Assembly (NCBI GenBank): GCA_036501345.1
Contig: DASYAN010000307.1
Span: 1-19,038 of the forward strand
Direction of reading: 5' to 3'
DNA length: 19,038 bases
From: DASYAN01 sp036501345
GTDB taxonomy: Bacteria; Chloroflexota; Ktedonobacteria; Ktedonobacterales; Ktedonobacteraceae
Below, one piece after another: positions 6,960-14,782 of the stretch. The notes beneath the pieces were generated by a model. The model made no database searches. It worked only from the letters and a program-made list of their open reading frames with translations, and was not told the origin of the DNA. A program made the position numbers and the translations under genes. The stretch's first letter is position 1; each line of letters starts with the position of its first letter.

Positions 6960-9137
6960 TCAACTATTTGAGCGAGTACGTCCCAGCGCTGCTCGTACTG
7001 CGTTGGCAACTGGCGTGGCTTCAAGGGTTGCTAAAGCGACACAGGTCCCTCCAAGCTCTTGCGCAAGTCGGGGGGCCAATCCCATACGCACAGGTCCCTC
7101 TTCTGTATCGATTATCAGCGACAGGATGCCAGCGCTACGAAGCTCATGCGCTGCTGCAATAGCATCTTCGATTGGATTAATAGCCACAGCATGTTTTCTC
7201 TCAAGATCAGCCACATTAGCTCGTCCATCGGTGACAAGTACCAGAATGGCCTGTTGCTGCTTATTGCGCTTCTGGGCCATTTGGAATGTGTGTAAGGCTA
7301 GACGGAGACCAGAGGCAAGCGGTGTCCGTCCTCCCGTTGGCAGGTTGGTCAGGAATTTGAAGGCTCGATCTGTGCTGTTCGTCGGAGGGAGTAGGAGTGT
7401 TGCTTTTGTACCACGAAATTGTAGTAAGCCAACACTATCACGCTGCTGATAGGCACGCTGCAATAGTGCTAGTACCGCCCCTTTTGCACTAGCCATGCGC
7501 TGCCGTGCCGCCATTGAGCCACTTGCATCTACTGCAAAGAGGATCAATACCCCCTGTTTGTCCTGGCGTATTGGCTCGAGGATATCCCGGCGTTCAAGCC
7601 AGAGCCGTTGCCCTTCATGAGATGCGTGTTCTGCACGTCGTCGTTGTTGGTATGGTGCAGCTGCACGCAAGCTGGCCGCGAGAGCAATAGCCCTGGGACG
7701 ATCTGCTGTATATCTTGCACTCACAATACGCCCTCTGGCTTGCGGTCCAGGGATACCAGAACGAGCCACTGGCAATGTAGGCAGCGCTTTTCGGACAGAA
7801 GTAGCAGGCATCTTCGTGCGTGGCAATGTGAATGTTGCCTGTGCCGTCGGTGCGCTCGGCGGAATTACTTGCTCAGGTTGCTGTACCTCTTCGGTGGATT
7901 GGGTAGGTAAAGAGTCTGGATCAGTCTGCGGTGTTTGTGCTCTATCCTCGGATGAACTACGATCTTGTTGCTCTTGCTGGTTGGAAGATGATGACTGTGG
8001 CGATGTGTTTTCAGTCTGCGAAGAGGGGGGATCGTGGTCATTGGGCTCTGGCTCTTGCTTGTGATACTCGTTGACGAGCTGTTCGATTTCCTCTCGGTCA
8101 AGCCCGGGTTGCTCGAATGGTTGTCGCCGTCTGCGGTGTGAAAGGGCCATTGTTGCAACTTGCTGCACATCCTGCTCGGTCACCGTATACCGTCCTTCCA
8201 GAGCTGCCAGAGCTGCTGACGCTTTATAGATAGTGATATCGGCTCTTAAACCTTCTACATCAAGCTGTGTGCAAATAGAGGCAATCAGTCCCATGATGTG
8301 ATCCGAGATAACTACTTCGGGGAGTAACTGACGGGCCATCTCGATCTGTTTGCACAGGTCCGCTTCTGCTCCTAGCCACTCTTCGCGGAAGGCAGCTGCA
8401 TCTGTTTCAAAAGCAATACGTCTTCTTACGACTTGAGTGCGCAAAAGGGGGTCTTTTAGCCCATGCACTTCAATCGAGAGGCCAAAACGGTCAAGTAGTT
8501 GTGGACGCAGGTCTCCCTCTTCGGGATTCATCGTACCAATCAATACAAATTGCGCTGGATGTGCAAAAGAGATACCTTCGCGTTCAACTACGTTCACTCC
8601 TGTTGTTGCTGCATCAAGTAGGGCGTCTACCAAGTGATCGGGCAACAGGTTCACTTCATCAATATAGAGGATGCCACGATGGGCAGCTGCGAGGAGTCCT
8701 GGTTCAAACTGACGAACGCCATCCTTGATTGCTCGTTCCAGGTCTAGTGTTCCCAGCACGCGATCTTCCGTTGCGCCCAATGGCAATTGGACTAGACGTA
8801 CGAGCCGTTGTTGTTGTGGCAGTGTTTCTCCGTCTTCCAGACGCTGGACACATGATTGACACATATGTTTGATGTCCGTTGGATCACAGCCAAAGACGCA
8901 ATCTTCTACCACTGTGATGGGGGGCAGCAGCGCCTGCAAAGCACGTACAGCGGTTGACTTTGCGGTACCCTTTTCTCCACGCACTAGCACACCCGCAACC
9001 TGGGGCGAGACTGCATTGAGCAACAGAGCCAGTTTCATCTCGTCTTGTCCCACCAATGCGCTAAATGGATAGGGAATACGCTGCGAGTGTATATAGTGTA
9101 CGAGCTGATTCTGCTGCAATCCTGACCTATCTTGCAT
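6960..9137 (-). CDS. ChlI-ChlD type chelatase AAA+/VWA subunit (putative cobaltochelatase)
   Basis: 725 residues, a fusion of an AAA+ motor (ChlI/BchI/CobS-like, about 15-340) and a VWA adaptor (ChlD/CobT-like, about 525-725), the size of the putative cobaltochelatase family. Seen: Walker A GEKGTAKST (54-62), Walker B ILYIDE (156-161), sensor GTMNPEEGDLRPQLLDRFG (201-219) and the VWA MIDAS DASGSM (Asp537, Ser539, Ser541) with Thr605. Cys80, Cys84, Cys93 and Cys96 could bind a metal. A Q/S/P-rich linker (about 360-440) joins the halves. Such subunits drive insertion of Co2+ (with CobN) or Mg2+ by ATP hydrolysis. The setting inside a corrin operon and the absence of chlorophyll genes here favour cobalt. 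No CobN is present in the window. The gene is 26 bases after cbiX; its ribosome binding site (AGG, 13 bases away) is poor. Confidence 0.88.
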   Translation of the reverse strand: MQDRSGLQQNQLVHYIHSQRIPYPFSALVGQDEMKLALLLNAVSPQVAGVLVRGEKGTAKSTAVRALQALLPPITVVEDCVFGCDPTDIKHMCQSCVQRLEDGETLPQQQRLVRLVQLPLGATEDRVLGTLDLERAIKDGVRQFEPGLLAAAHRGILYIDEVNLLPDHLVDALLDAATTGVNVVEREGISFAHPAQFVLIGTMNPEEGDLRPQLLDRFGLSIEVHGLKDPLLRTQVVRRRIAFETDAAAFREEWLGAEADLCKQIEMARQLLPEVVISDHIMGLIASICTQLDVEGLRADITIYKASAALAALEGRYTVTEQDVQQVATMALSHRRRRQPFEQPGLDREEIEQLVNEYHKQEPEPNDHDPPSSQTENTSPQSSSSNQQEQQDRSSSEDRAQTPQTDPDSLPTQSTEEVQQPEQVIPPSAPTAQATFTLPRTKMPATSVRKALPTLPVARSGIPGPQARGRIVSARYTADRPRAIALAASLRAAAPYQQRRRAEHASHEGQRLWLERRDILEPIRQDKQGVLILFAVDASGSMAARQRMASAKGAVLALLQRAYQQRDSVGLLQFRGTKATLLLPPTNSTDRAFKFLTNLPTGGRTPLASGLRLALHTFQMAQKRNKQQQAILVLVTDGRANVADLERKHAVAINPIEDAIAAAHELRSAGILSLIIDTEEGPVRMGLAPRLAQELGGTCVALATLEATPVANAVRAALGRTRSNS

Positions 9138-9163
9138 GAATGATGATCTACCTTTCTTTCCTC

Positions 9164-10738
9164 TTATTCCGCCTCAGAGAACCAATTAAGCAGCTCTTCG
9201 GCATGATTCTTGTGACAGAAGAGTACCACGGTGTCAAACCAGCCAGTTTCAAGGCAGAGTGCAGTGATTCCCGTTGGTTCGAGCAGTCGGTTGGCTATGG
9301 TACAGAATGCTCCCATCCAGTGGCTCTGATTGAGGTAACGCCAATCGCACTGTTCTTGTAGTCCGTCTTGGAGGATGCGCAATGACTGTGGTCCCAGCTG
9401 TGCGTCTTCATCCTCATACTCAATTTGCCAGTTGATCCCAAAGCGTTCTCGTAGCGCAGTCGTACACCAGTCTGCAAATTCGTGGACGCGACGGCTATCA
9501 AAGTCCCAGCGTAATGCAGATGTTGGCGGCTGTCCCGGCATGGCAGTTAGGATGTATGGCATGAGTGTCGTAGCTGTTGGCTTTTTTCTCTGTTTACTTT
9601 GCTGGGCAGTCAGAGCAGCAGTGATCTCTTGCATATTCATGATGCCAGCAGTTGTCACACATTCGCAAAGGGCTTTCCAGGCATCAAGAGCAGAGGATGA
9701 ACCATGATCGTGCGTATGCTCATGGCTATGTATGTGTTCATGCTTATATTCATCGTTTTCCTCGTGATGAATATGATGATGCTCTTCATGCGTATGGTCG
9801 TTCATGGTTGTACCTCGTAACCCATGGGCGTGATCGGAAACCTGTGGTAGACCAACTAGGGCTTCTCGACCCACTAGAGGGACGCGATATTGACACATAT
9901 CACAACTCATTGTCGCCTTGCCATTGCGCGTCTGTTCTATCATGCGTTGTGCTAATATATCCAGGCGCGTATCCTGTCCCATATGTTGCGCGACACGAAA
10001 TTCACACTCAGGATGTATGGTAGCCATTTCTGCAACTGTTTGCTCTATACGCTTGACGAGTATGCCTGTGTAGAGATAATAGGGTACGACCAGGACGCGA
10101 CTGACACCATGTACTAGGCAACGTTGCAGCCCCTCCGACACGGTGGGCCAGGTGATGCCTGAAAATGCCACTTCAACGGTGCGGTAGTTCCGGCCTTCCC
10201 ATAAGAGTCGCGCTGCACGATACACCTCGGCATTCGCGTCAGGGTCGCTGCTACCGCGTTGGACTAGCAAGACTGCCGTCGTTGGCGAACCGCGTCCCTC
10301 ATCAGGGTCAATTGCAGCTAGGCGATCTGCCAGAATAGCGAGCAGTTCCGGCTGTACATTGATTGGGCTACCGTAGCGGATGGTTACCTGTGGATAGCGC
10401 TGTCTGGCCCATTGAATAGCTATGGGCAGATCATTCTTGGCGTGTCCTGCTCCAAGTAAGAGCCAGGGGATGGCAAAGATAGTTCTGGCCCCAGCCCGTC
10501 TCGCCTCGTCAATCACGGATATAACAGGTGGATCAGCGAGTTCCAGAAAGCCAGCATAAATCGGGTGAGCCAAGCGGGACGCAAGACGGTTTGCGAATGT
10601 CAAAAACTCTTTAGCTCCCTCGGTATCACGCGAACCGTGTGCCATCAGGACTATCGCCTCGTCGGATACACGGGCCACACGCTCTGGCAGGTCAGATGTG
10701 CCTGTTCTATTCAATGGTAGCGTTCCATTTATTTCCAT
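9164..10738 (-). CDS. cbiX: Sirohydrochlorin cobaltochelatase CbiX (long form) with His-rich segment and extra C-terminal region
   Basis: 524 residues. The first 285 or so are a two-half CbiX that inserts Co2+ into sirohydrochlorin in the early-cobalt B12 route. The N-terminal half carries the metal/catalytic histidines in MAHGSRD (His34) and GAGHAKNDLP (His99). The second half (from about 153) keeps the fold, but its equivalent motif reads VQRGSSDPDAN, without histidine. SCDMCQYR (Cys279, Cys282) fits the Cys-rich site described near the end of long CbiX. A segment with 16 His (about 303-345) may store or deliver cobalt. Residues about 350-524 are an additional Trp/Cys-containing region I do not recognise. 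The start has AGG six bases upstream. The gene lies 20 bases after cobJ in the operon. Confidence 0.93.
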   Translation of the reverse strand: MEINGTLPLNRTGTSDLPERVARVSDEAIVLMAHGSRDTEGAKEFLTFANRLASRLAHPIYAGFLELADPPVISVIDEARRAGARTIFAIPWLLLGAGHAKNDLPIAIQWARQRYPQVTIRYGSPINVQPELLAILADRLAAIDPDEGRGSPTTAVLLVQRGSSDPDANAEVYRAARLLWEGRNYRTVEVAFSGITWPTVSEGLQRCLVHGVSRVLVVPYYLYTGILVKRIEQTVAEMATIHPECEFRVAQHMGQDTRLDILAQRMIEQTRNGKATMSCDMCQYRVPLVGREALVGLPQVSDHAHGLRGTTMNDHTHEEHHHIHHEENDEYKHEHIHSHEHTHDHGSSSALDAWKALCECVTTAGIMNMQEITAALTAQQSKQRKKPTATTLMPYILTAMPGQPPTSALRWDFDSRRVHEFADWCTTALRERFGINWQIEYEDEDAQLGPQSLRILQDGLQEQCDWRYLNQSHWMGAFCTIANRLLEPTGITALCLETGWFDTVVLFCHKNHAEELLNWFSEAE

Positions 10739-10758
10739 AGATTGCCTTTTCTCATATA

Positions 10759-11598
10759 TTATTGCTCTACAGAGTTATATTGATCGTATCCTCGTGGCGT
10801 AATCATACGACCCTGTTGGACACGAGTGCACGAGTTACCAATCACAATGGTTGTGAACATGTCTATCTCATAGTTGAGCAGGTCCTCCAGGGTAGTGAGC
10901 GACACTTGCTGCCCTGGGCGATAGGCATTGCGGACCAGCCCGACAGGTGTCGTTGTCGACCGACTTTCCAGGAGCAAGCGCTGTGCCTCACCAAGCTGCC
11001 AATGACGTTTCCGACTACTGGGATTATAGAGCACAATCACGAAATCTGCTGCGCCAGCAGCTGAGAGACGCCGAGCAATCGTGTCCCAGGGAGTGAGCAG
11101 ATCACTCAGGCTGATCACAGCGAAATCGTGCATCAGGGGTGCGCCTAAGAGAGCAGCAGCCGCATTGAGTGCAGAGATGCCAGGGACAACCTCGACCTGT
11201 GGCTCTGACTGTATAGTATCACCAGAAGCCTCTTCCTGGAGCGAAGAGAACAGATCAAGTACCAATCCGGCCATGCCATAGATACCAGCATCGCCACTAG
11301 AAACAATACAAACTCGTCGTCCAGTTCGTGCCTGCTGAACCGCCAACTTGGCACGCTCGACCTCGTGCGTCAACTCTGACACATGAATATCTTTACCTGC
11401 CAACAGATCTTGTATTTGCTCAATGTAAAGCCTATATCCGATAACTGTATCACACGCCTGTAACATTTGTATTGCCTGTGGTGCTATCAAATCTCGACTT
11501 CCTGGCCCTAAGCCAATGATTGCTAGATGTCCAGTGTTTGGAGCATATCCCTGAGTAATAGCAAGTTCACTGCCGATAGATAATTGGCCTTTTCCCAT
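10759..11598 (-). CDS. cobJ: Precorrin-3B / cobalt-precorrin-3 C17-methyltransferase
   Basis: 279-residue member of the SAM-dependent tetrapyrrole methylase family that methylates C-17 and triggers ring contraction in corrin synthesis (CobJ in the oxygen-dependent route, CbiH in the anaerobic route). Seen: GLGPGSRDLIAPQA (29-42), the glycine-rich SAM loop; SSGDAGIYGMAG (about 99-110); VVPGISALNAAAALLGAPLMHDFAVISLSD, a signature of this enzyme class; and VLYNPSSRKRHWQL. Length is slightly above the usual 240-260, due to about 20 extra N-terminal residues. AAAGGAG lies eight bases before the ATG. The neighbouring cbiG and cbiX suggest it works on a cobalt-containing intermediate, so CbiH function is likely. 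Confidence 0.95.
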   Translation of the reverse strand: MGKGQLSIGSELAITQGYAPNTGHLAIIGLGPGSRDLIAPQAIQMLQACDTVIGYRLYIEQIQDLLAGKDIHVSELTHEVERAKLAVQQARTGRRVCIVSSGDAGIYGMAGLVLDLFSSLQEEASGDTIQSEPQVEVVPGISALNAAAALLGAPLMHDFAVISLSDLLTPWDTIARRLSAAGAADFVIVLYNPSSRKRHWQLGEAQRLLLESRSTTTPVGLVRNAYRPGQQVSLTTLEDLLNYEIDMFTTIVIGNSCTRVQQGRMITPRGYDQYNSVEQ

Positions 11599-11713
11599 AG
11601 TTTAAACTCCTTTCATCGTATAGTATATGATAAATCTATTAGATGCTACCTGTTCATCGCTCTGCACATTGGAGAATGATAGATGATAGCAGATTACAAG
11701 GGTGTCGGGAGTA

Positions 11714-11818
11714 CTATTGGGCTATCGGCATTCCCGAAAACGATATGTCATGAGACAGTCTTTGTGTAATCTCTTCTGCCCTGCTCCAGATGAAAATTGT
11801 CCTCACCAAAACATTCAT
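11714..11818 (-). CDS. Possible 34-residue small ORF coupled to the cbiG stop
   Basis: A 34-codon frame starts with an ATG that overlaps the cbiG stop as ATGA (11815-11818) and ends at TAG 11714-11716. It begins MNVLVRTIFIWSRAEEI and matches no family I know. It fills half of the unusually long 216-base gap between cbiG and cobJ, so it may be a coupled small protein or the stub of a lost gene. It could equally be chance. Confidence 0.25.
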   Translation of the reverse strand: MNVLVRTIFIWSRAEEITQRLSHDISFSGMPIAQ

Positions 11819-12963
11819 CGGCTCGCCTCTTCAACTCTTGTCCAAATCTTTGTCAGAGTCTGCTTTCGTGCAATCGCCAATGTCATACTTTCACCTTTTT
11901 GTTTGGGAACAATCAACTCACCCTCGTTAGATGAGAGGAGAGCTGAGGCTTCGGAGACACTCGGTGTTCCTACAAGGCGTTGCACACGCTCCGAAGGATT
12001 GGGAATAGTTGTTATTGTCTTCAATGTTTCTACTGTATGTGCCTCGATACTCCAGCCGTAGTGTTGGGCGAGCATCTGGAGAGCGACTTCATCGGCTTTG
12101 ATGTCGGCAGTAGCAAGGACCGTAATACTCTGGAACGCTATACGATGTTCAGCAAGTGTCTCTTTGACAAATCTATCCAGGGTACTAAAAGGAACGCCGC
12201 GCCGACAACCAATACCTAGCACCAAAGTTGGTGGTCGATATACGAGCGTCGGTACATCTTGTGGCAAGTCCTCAATCAGACGATCGGCAATCACAAGCAG
12301 AGCCGCAAAATTGCTCGCCTGCTGAGGATTGGTCACGTGTATAAGATTGTCAGGCCATGGTCGCTTGTTTCCCCACCAGTCCAGTTCTCCGCAGTCCTGT
12401 AGAATCGCCACTGGTTCTCTATTGATAATGGCCGCCGAGACTGCTGTCAACGTAGATGCATCCTCTGTGTGCCATCCCTGTGCTTGAGCAAGTAGATCCA
12501 CAGCCAGCGTATTGTGTACATCGGAAGCCGTTGTCACAACAGGGATTCCACCGAGCAATTCTGCACTGCGCACCGCCAGCCCATTCGCGTCCCCAATATG
12601 ACCTGAGACGACACTAATAGCGAACTGACCAGCATCATCTATCGCCACGATACCAGGATCTTTATGCTTATGCTGCAGTAGTGGTGCAATCAGCCGAACC
12701 ACAGCGCCAAGGGCTAGGAACAGTACAATCTGATCGTACGTGGTCCAGAGCTGGCTCAGCAACGGAGCAACTGTTTCAAAGCTTGTAATAGAAATATTTG
12801 TATTCTGCTCGGCTAGCGCATCATAAGATTTACATACGCGCTGACTGGCATAAATATGTACATCTGGCCCTAACTCATGCTGCAAACGTAGGGCTAGAGC
12901 TAACCCTGCCCTGGTCAGGACAACAAGTGCAATACGTTTGTTGGTGCTCTTACTATTCTTCAC
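11815..12963 (-). CDS. cbiG: Cobalt-precorrin-5A hydrolase
   Basis: 382 residues. CbiG opens the delta-lactone of cobalt-precorrin-5A and releases acetaldehyde; it marks the anaerobic (early cobalt) B12 route. Seen: the N-terminal domain opening KRIALVVLTRAGLALALRL (9-27), the conserved VVSGHIGDANGLA (118-130) followed by PVVTTASD, a middle domain, and the C-terminal domain from LVLGIGCRRG to TMTLAIARK-like residues near 370. The start codon is GTG (12961-12963) with a weak GAG eight bases upstream. A few extra residues precede the domain, but no better start is seen. It is the first gene of the operon in this window, so the operon promoter should lie in 12964-13339. The downstream gap to cobJ is 216 bases. 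Confidence 0.93.
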   Translation of the reverse strand: MKNSKSTNKRIALVVLTRAGLALALRLQHELGPDVHIYASQRVCKSYDALAEQNTNISITSFETVAPLLSQLWTTYDQIVLFLALGAVVRLIAPLLQHKHKDPGIVAIDDAGQFAISVVSGHIGDANGLAVRSAELLGGIPVVTTASDVHNTLAVDLLAQAQGWHTEDASTLTAVSAAIINREPVAILQDCGELDWWGNKRPWPDNLIHVTNPQQASNFAALLVIADRLIEDLPQDVPTLVYRPPTLVLGIGCRRGVPFSTLDRFVKETLAEHRIAFQSITVLATADIKADEVALQMLAQHYGWSIEAHTVETLKTITTIPNPSERVQRLVGTPSVSEASALLSSNEGELIVPKQKGESMTLAIARKQTLTKIWTRVEEASR

Positions 12964-13247
12964 ATTTCAATCTCATCTGAGAGAGTCGGAACTCATTCCT
13001 AACAAGCAAGCGGTGTTTGAGAACTTGACAAGTGGAAAGCTCTCAAGCAGAATTTAAGAAACATTGTTTTCATCAAAGGTTTTCCGCAAGGAGCTTTCTA
13101 TGCTAATCATATCAGAATCACGCGTCTTTAACCAACGGACCCTGGCTTCATATTTATTCGCATGACCCGCTCTCCTGCTCACTGCCTTTCCTTGTCGCTT
13201 CTTTGGACCAAATTTAGGTATAAGCTATCCTATCTAGATAACATTGC

Positions 13248-13265
13248 TAATACGTTTTCGTATTA
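13248..13265. promoter_or_regulatory. Palindromic operator candidate upstream of the Cro/XRE-like gene
   Basis: Perfect 7-bp inverted repeat TAATACG-TTTT-CGTATTA ending three bases before the -35 box. A second short palindrome, ACAATATTGT (13272-13281), overlaps the -35 box. Both are well placed for autoregulation by the adjacent helix-turn-helix protein, which is an inference from position. Confidence 0.55.
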
Positions 13266-13268
13266 ATA

Positions 13269-13296
13269 TTGACAATATTGTAAAACAATTTAATAT
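13269..13296 (+). promoter_or_regulatory. Promoter of the Cro/XRE-like gene
   Basis: -35 TTGACA (13269-13274), a 16-base spacer and -10 TAATAT (13291-13296), about 45 bases before the ATG, in a strongly AT-rich stretch. Confidence 0.6.
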
Positions 13297-13339
13297 ATAC
13301 AGACATTTGCACACTTGCCCGATTTTTTAGGAGGAACTT

Positions 13340-13570
13340 ATGGCAAAGCTGATTATTAAGCTGGTTGCCAAGCAGAAAGGAATTAACCAATCGCGATTAC
13401 AGATAAAGAGTGGCGTTACACCTCCTTTGCTCAATCGCTATTGGAACAACAACACGCAAAGTGTTGCCTTAGAGCCATTGGAAATGATTGCAGAGGCACT
13501 GGGCGTAAAGCCAGGGGATTTGATTGTTACTGATGCTGATTACCAGACTTTATATGTAGAAAAAAGCTAG
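13340..13570 (+). CDS. Small Cro/C1 (XRE)-type helix-turn-helix regulator
   Basis: 76 residues, essentially one HTH domain of the HTH_26/XRE kind: KLVAKQKGINQSRLQIKSGVTPPLLNRYW (helices 1-3, about 7-35), then LEPLEMIAEALGVKPGDLI (helices 4-5), the classic Cro/C1 ending. Proteins of this sort bind short palindromes as dimers. The start has AGGAGG five bases upstream. It may repress its own promoter through the palindromes at 13248-13281. No partner toxin of an obvious type follows; the next gene encodes a coiled-coil protein. Small regulators like this are frequent beside mobile elements. Confidence 0.88.
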   Translation: MAKLIIKLVAKQKGINQSRLQIKSGVTPPLLNRYWNNNTQSVALEPLEMIAEALGVKPGDLIVTDADYQTLYVEKS

Positions 13571-13621
13571 AAAAGCAGTTATCAGAAGAGGAACCATCTG
13601 AACCGGGAGCGGCATAGCCTA

Positions 13622-13659
13622 GGATTGACAGCAAGCCGTCAAGCAAGAGCTGTCAATCC
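13622..13659. repeat. Perfect 11-bp inverted repeat between the regulator and coiled-coil genes
   Basis: GGATTGACAGC (13622-13632) and GCTGTCAATCC (13649-13659) are exact inverse complements around a 16-base loop. No T-run follows on either strand, so it is not a standard terminator. It may be an operator, an attenuator or an mRNA-stabilising stem. Confidence 0.65.
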
Positions 13660-13722
13660 CAAACCACCTGGAGAAATTATAGCATCTATGGTATTATTTT
13701 GAGAGGGGAAAGGATACCAGCA

Positions 13723-14175
13723 ATGGAAGAGCGAATGCGGAATCTTGAAAAGCGAATTGAGAGTCTTGAGCTAGCACAGAAGACTGCTACTGAAGCAGAT
13801 CATTTGCAACACCAGCAAATGCAACTTCTGAGAACTGATGTGCAAGAAACGAATAGCTTGCTCAAGCGCATCTTGCCGGATGTAGGAACTTCGCGTGAAA
13901 AGCTTGATACCTTGACTCATGGGCAAGAAGAGTTAGTCTATGGTCAGCAAGGGTTGCTACAAGAGATCCATGCTATTTCTAAAACCTGGGTTGAATCACT
14001 ACAAGAAAATTTCGATGAAGCCCGGGAGGCGCTGGTTGAAATCCGAACGACGCAAGGTAGTCGAAACGAGCGGTTTGATCACCTTGATATGCGTTTTGAC
14101 AAGCAAGACAAGCGGATGGATAGCGTGGACAGCAAGCTTGATCAGATATTGAAATTGCTCCAGCAAAAGCCATAA
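13723..14175 (+). CDS. Coiled-coil protein of unknown function
   Basis: 150 residues from the ATG at 13723, chosen because AGGA lies eight bases upstream; the frame is open back to a TTG at 13699 (158 residues). Almost the whole protein is heptad-rich and charged: ERMRNLEKRIESLELAQK at the start, a long middle helix, and a C-terminal run DHLDMRFDKQDKRMDSVDSKLDQILKLL with 7-residue spacing, reminiscent of repeats in phage- and transposon-linked coiled-coil proteins. It has no Cys, no signal peptide and no membrane segment. It probably forms a homodimer or trimer. It follows the HTH gene at 150 bases and ends in its own terminator. I do not recognise a functional family. Confidence 0.75.
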   Translation: MEERMRNLEKRIESLELAQKTATEADHLQHQQMQLLRTDVQETNSLLKRILPDVGTSREKLDTLTHGQEELVYGQQGLLQEIHAISKTWVESLQENFDEAREALVEIRTTQGSRNERFDHLDMRFDKQDKRMDSVDSKLDQILKLLQQKP

Positions 14176-14190
14176 TCACCTGCAGCAAAG

Positions 14191-14218
14191 GGCTCGTCTC
14201 TCAGCGAGTCTTTTTTTT
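14191..14218 (+). terminator. Rho-independent terminator after the coiled-coil gene
   Basis: GGCTCG (14191-14196) pairs with CGAGTC (14205-14210) with one G-U, around an 8-base loop, followed by eight T (14211-14218). It lies 15 bases after the stop codon. Confidence 0.8.
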
Positions 14219-14329
14219 GTGCTCAATTGCTCCCAGATAGAAGAGCGGATTATGAAGCAAGTCAGTGCCAGCATAGCTGATTTGCGAGACGGCTTACTCG
14301 AGGTGCTCAAAGATCTGAAGCGACCATAG
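14219..14329 (+). pseudogene. Possible C-terminal remnant of a coiled-coil gene
   Basis: The frame reads from just after the T-run to TAG at 14327-14329. An internal ATG at 14252 gives MKQVSASIADLRDGLLEVLKDLKRP (25 residues), preceded in frame by CSQIEERI. It is amphipathic and looks like the tail of a helical protein, but there is no ribosome binding site or upstream body. It is either a remnant or chance. Confidence 0.22.
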
Positions 14330-14440
14330 GTGTAACAGGTAATTTGCAATGTTCCACCGCCTTACCCCAACGGACCTGATTTACCGTGTGCCCTCCGGGT
14401 ATCGCGTCCGTGGGGTTGAGAATATCAAATTGGCAAACAT

Positions 14441-14461
14441 CATACTTGCCATACTTGCCAT
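14441..14461. repeat. 9-bp tandem repeat
   Basis: CATACTTGC occurs twice head to tail (14441-14458) and is followed by a third CAT. It is a very short tandem repeat in non-coding sequence, of unknown meaning. Confidence 0.6.
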
Positions 14462-14569
14462 ATCCTTCTCAATGCGTAAAAGATGAGATTGTCTTCCAAA
14501 AGAAGGTGTTACATTGGTACTTTGACCGAAGCTTTCCTGTCTCTTGAGCGTGGGAGAGCCTGCTTGTGG

Positions 14570-14603
14570 AAACCTTGAGCCAAAAACCTTTGGCTCAAGG
14601 TTT
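14570..14603. repeat. Perfect 15-bp inverted repeat with a 4-base loop
   Basis: AAACCTTGAGCCAAA (14570-14584) and TTTGGCTCAAGGTTT (14589-14603) are exact inverse complements around AACC. As RNA it would be a very stable hairpin. Each strand ends the stem in only three T, so termination would be weak. It lies about 190 bases before the insertion sequence. Confidence 0.75.
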
Positions 14604-14782
14604 GAACGAAACCGCACAGTCTGTTAACTGTAACGTTTGGCGTGAGTTAGAAAGGACGAGGGCGTTTCATAACCCGGATAAGCAGAGCAATTGTGAGCTG
14701 AAGCAGCCCCATTGCTCCCAAAATTGTCCCTCTTTCCTACCAAGAAAAGACCCTCTTATGAGGTAGACTTTGAGCGTATAAA

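Larger units (their letters stand above)
12964..13339. other. Divergent intergenic region between the B12 operon and the Cro/XRE-like gene
   Basis: It should hold promoters for both directions. The half near 13340 is AT-rich with a clear plus-strand promoter and palindromes (13248-13296). The half near cbiG contains an 8-bp inverted repeat, GAAAGCTC (13035-13042) and GAGCTTTC (13091-13098), that would fall in the cbiG leader. I looked for a cobalamin riboswitch on the minus strand and did not find the conserved core or a proper B12 box. Confidence 0.55.

Noticed and set aside
10464..10476. GCAAAGATAGT inside cbiX resembles the IS end.
   Set aside because: It lies in an intact conserved coding stretch with no partner repeat, so it is chance.
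13160..13187. Minus-strand stretch near GCAGGAGAGCGGG resembling a cobalamin riboswitch B12 box upstream of cbiG.
   Set aside because: The match is poor and the other conserved parts of the riboswitch core are absent.
14381..14617. 78-codon minus-strand ORF.
   Set aside because: No motif, covers the tandem repeat and the perfect hairpin, and has low-complexity content (MASMASMM).
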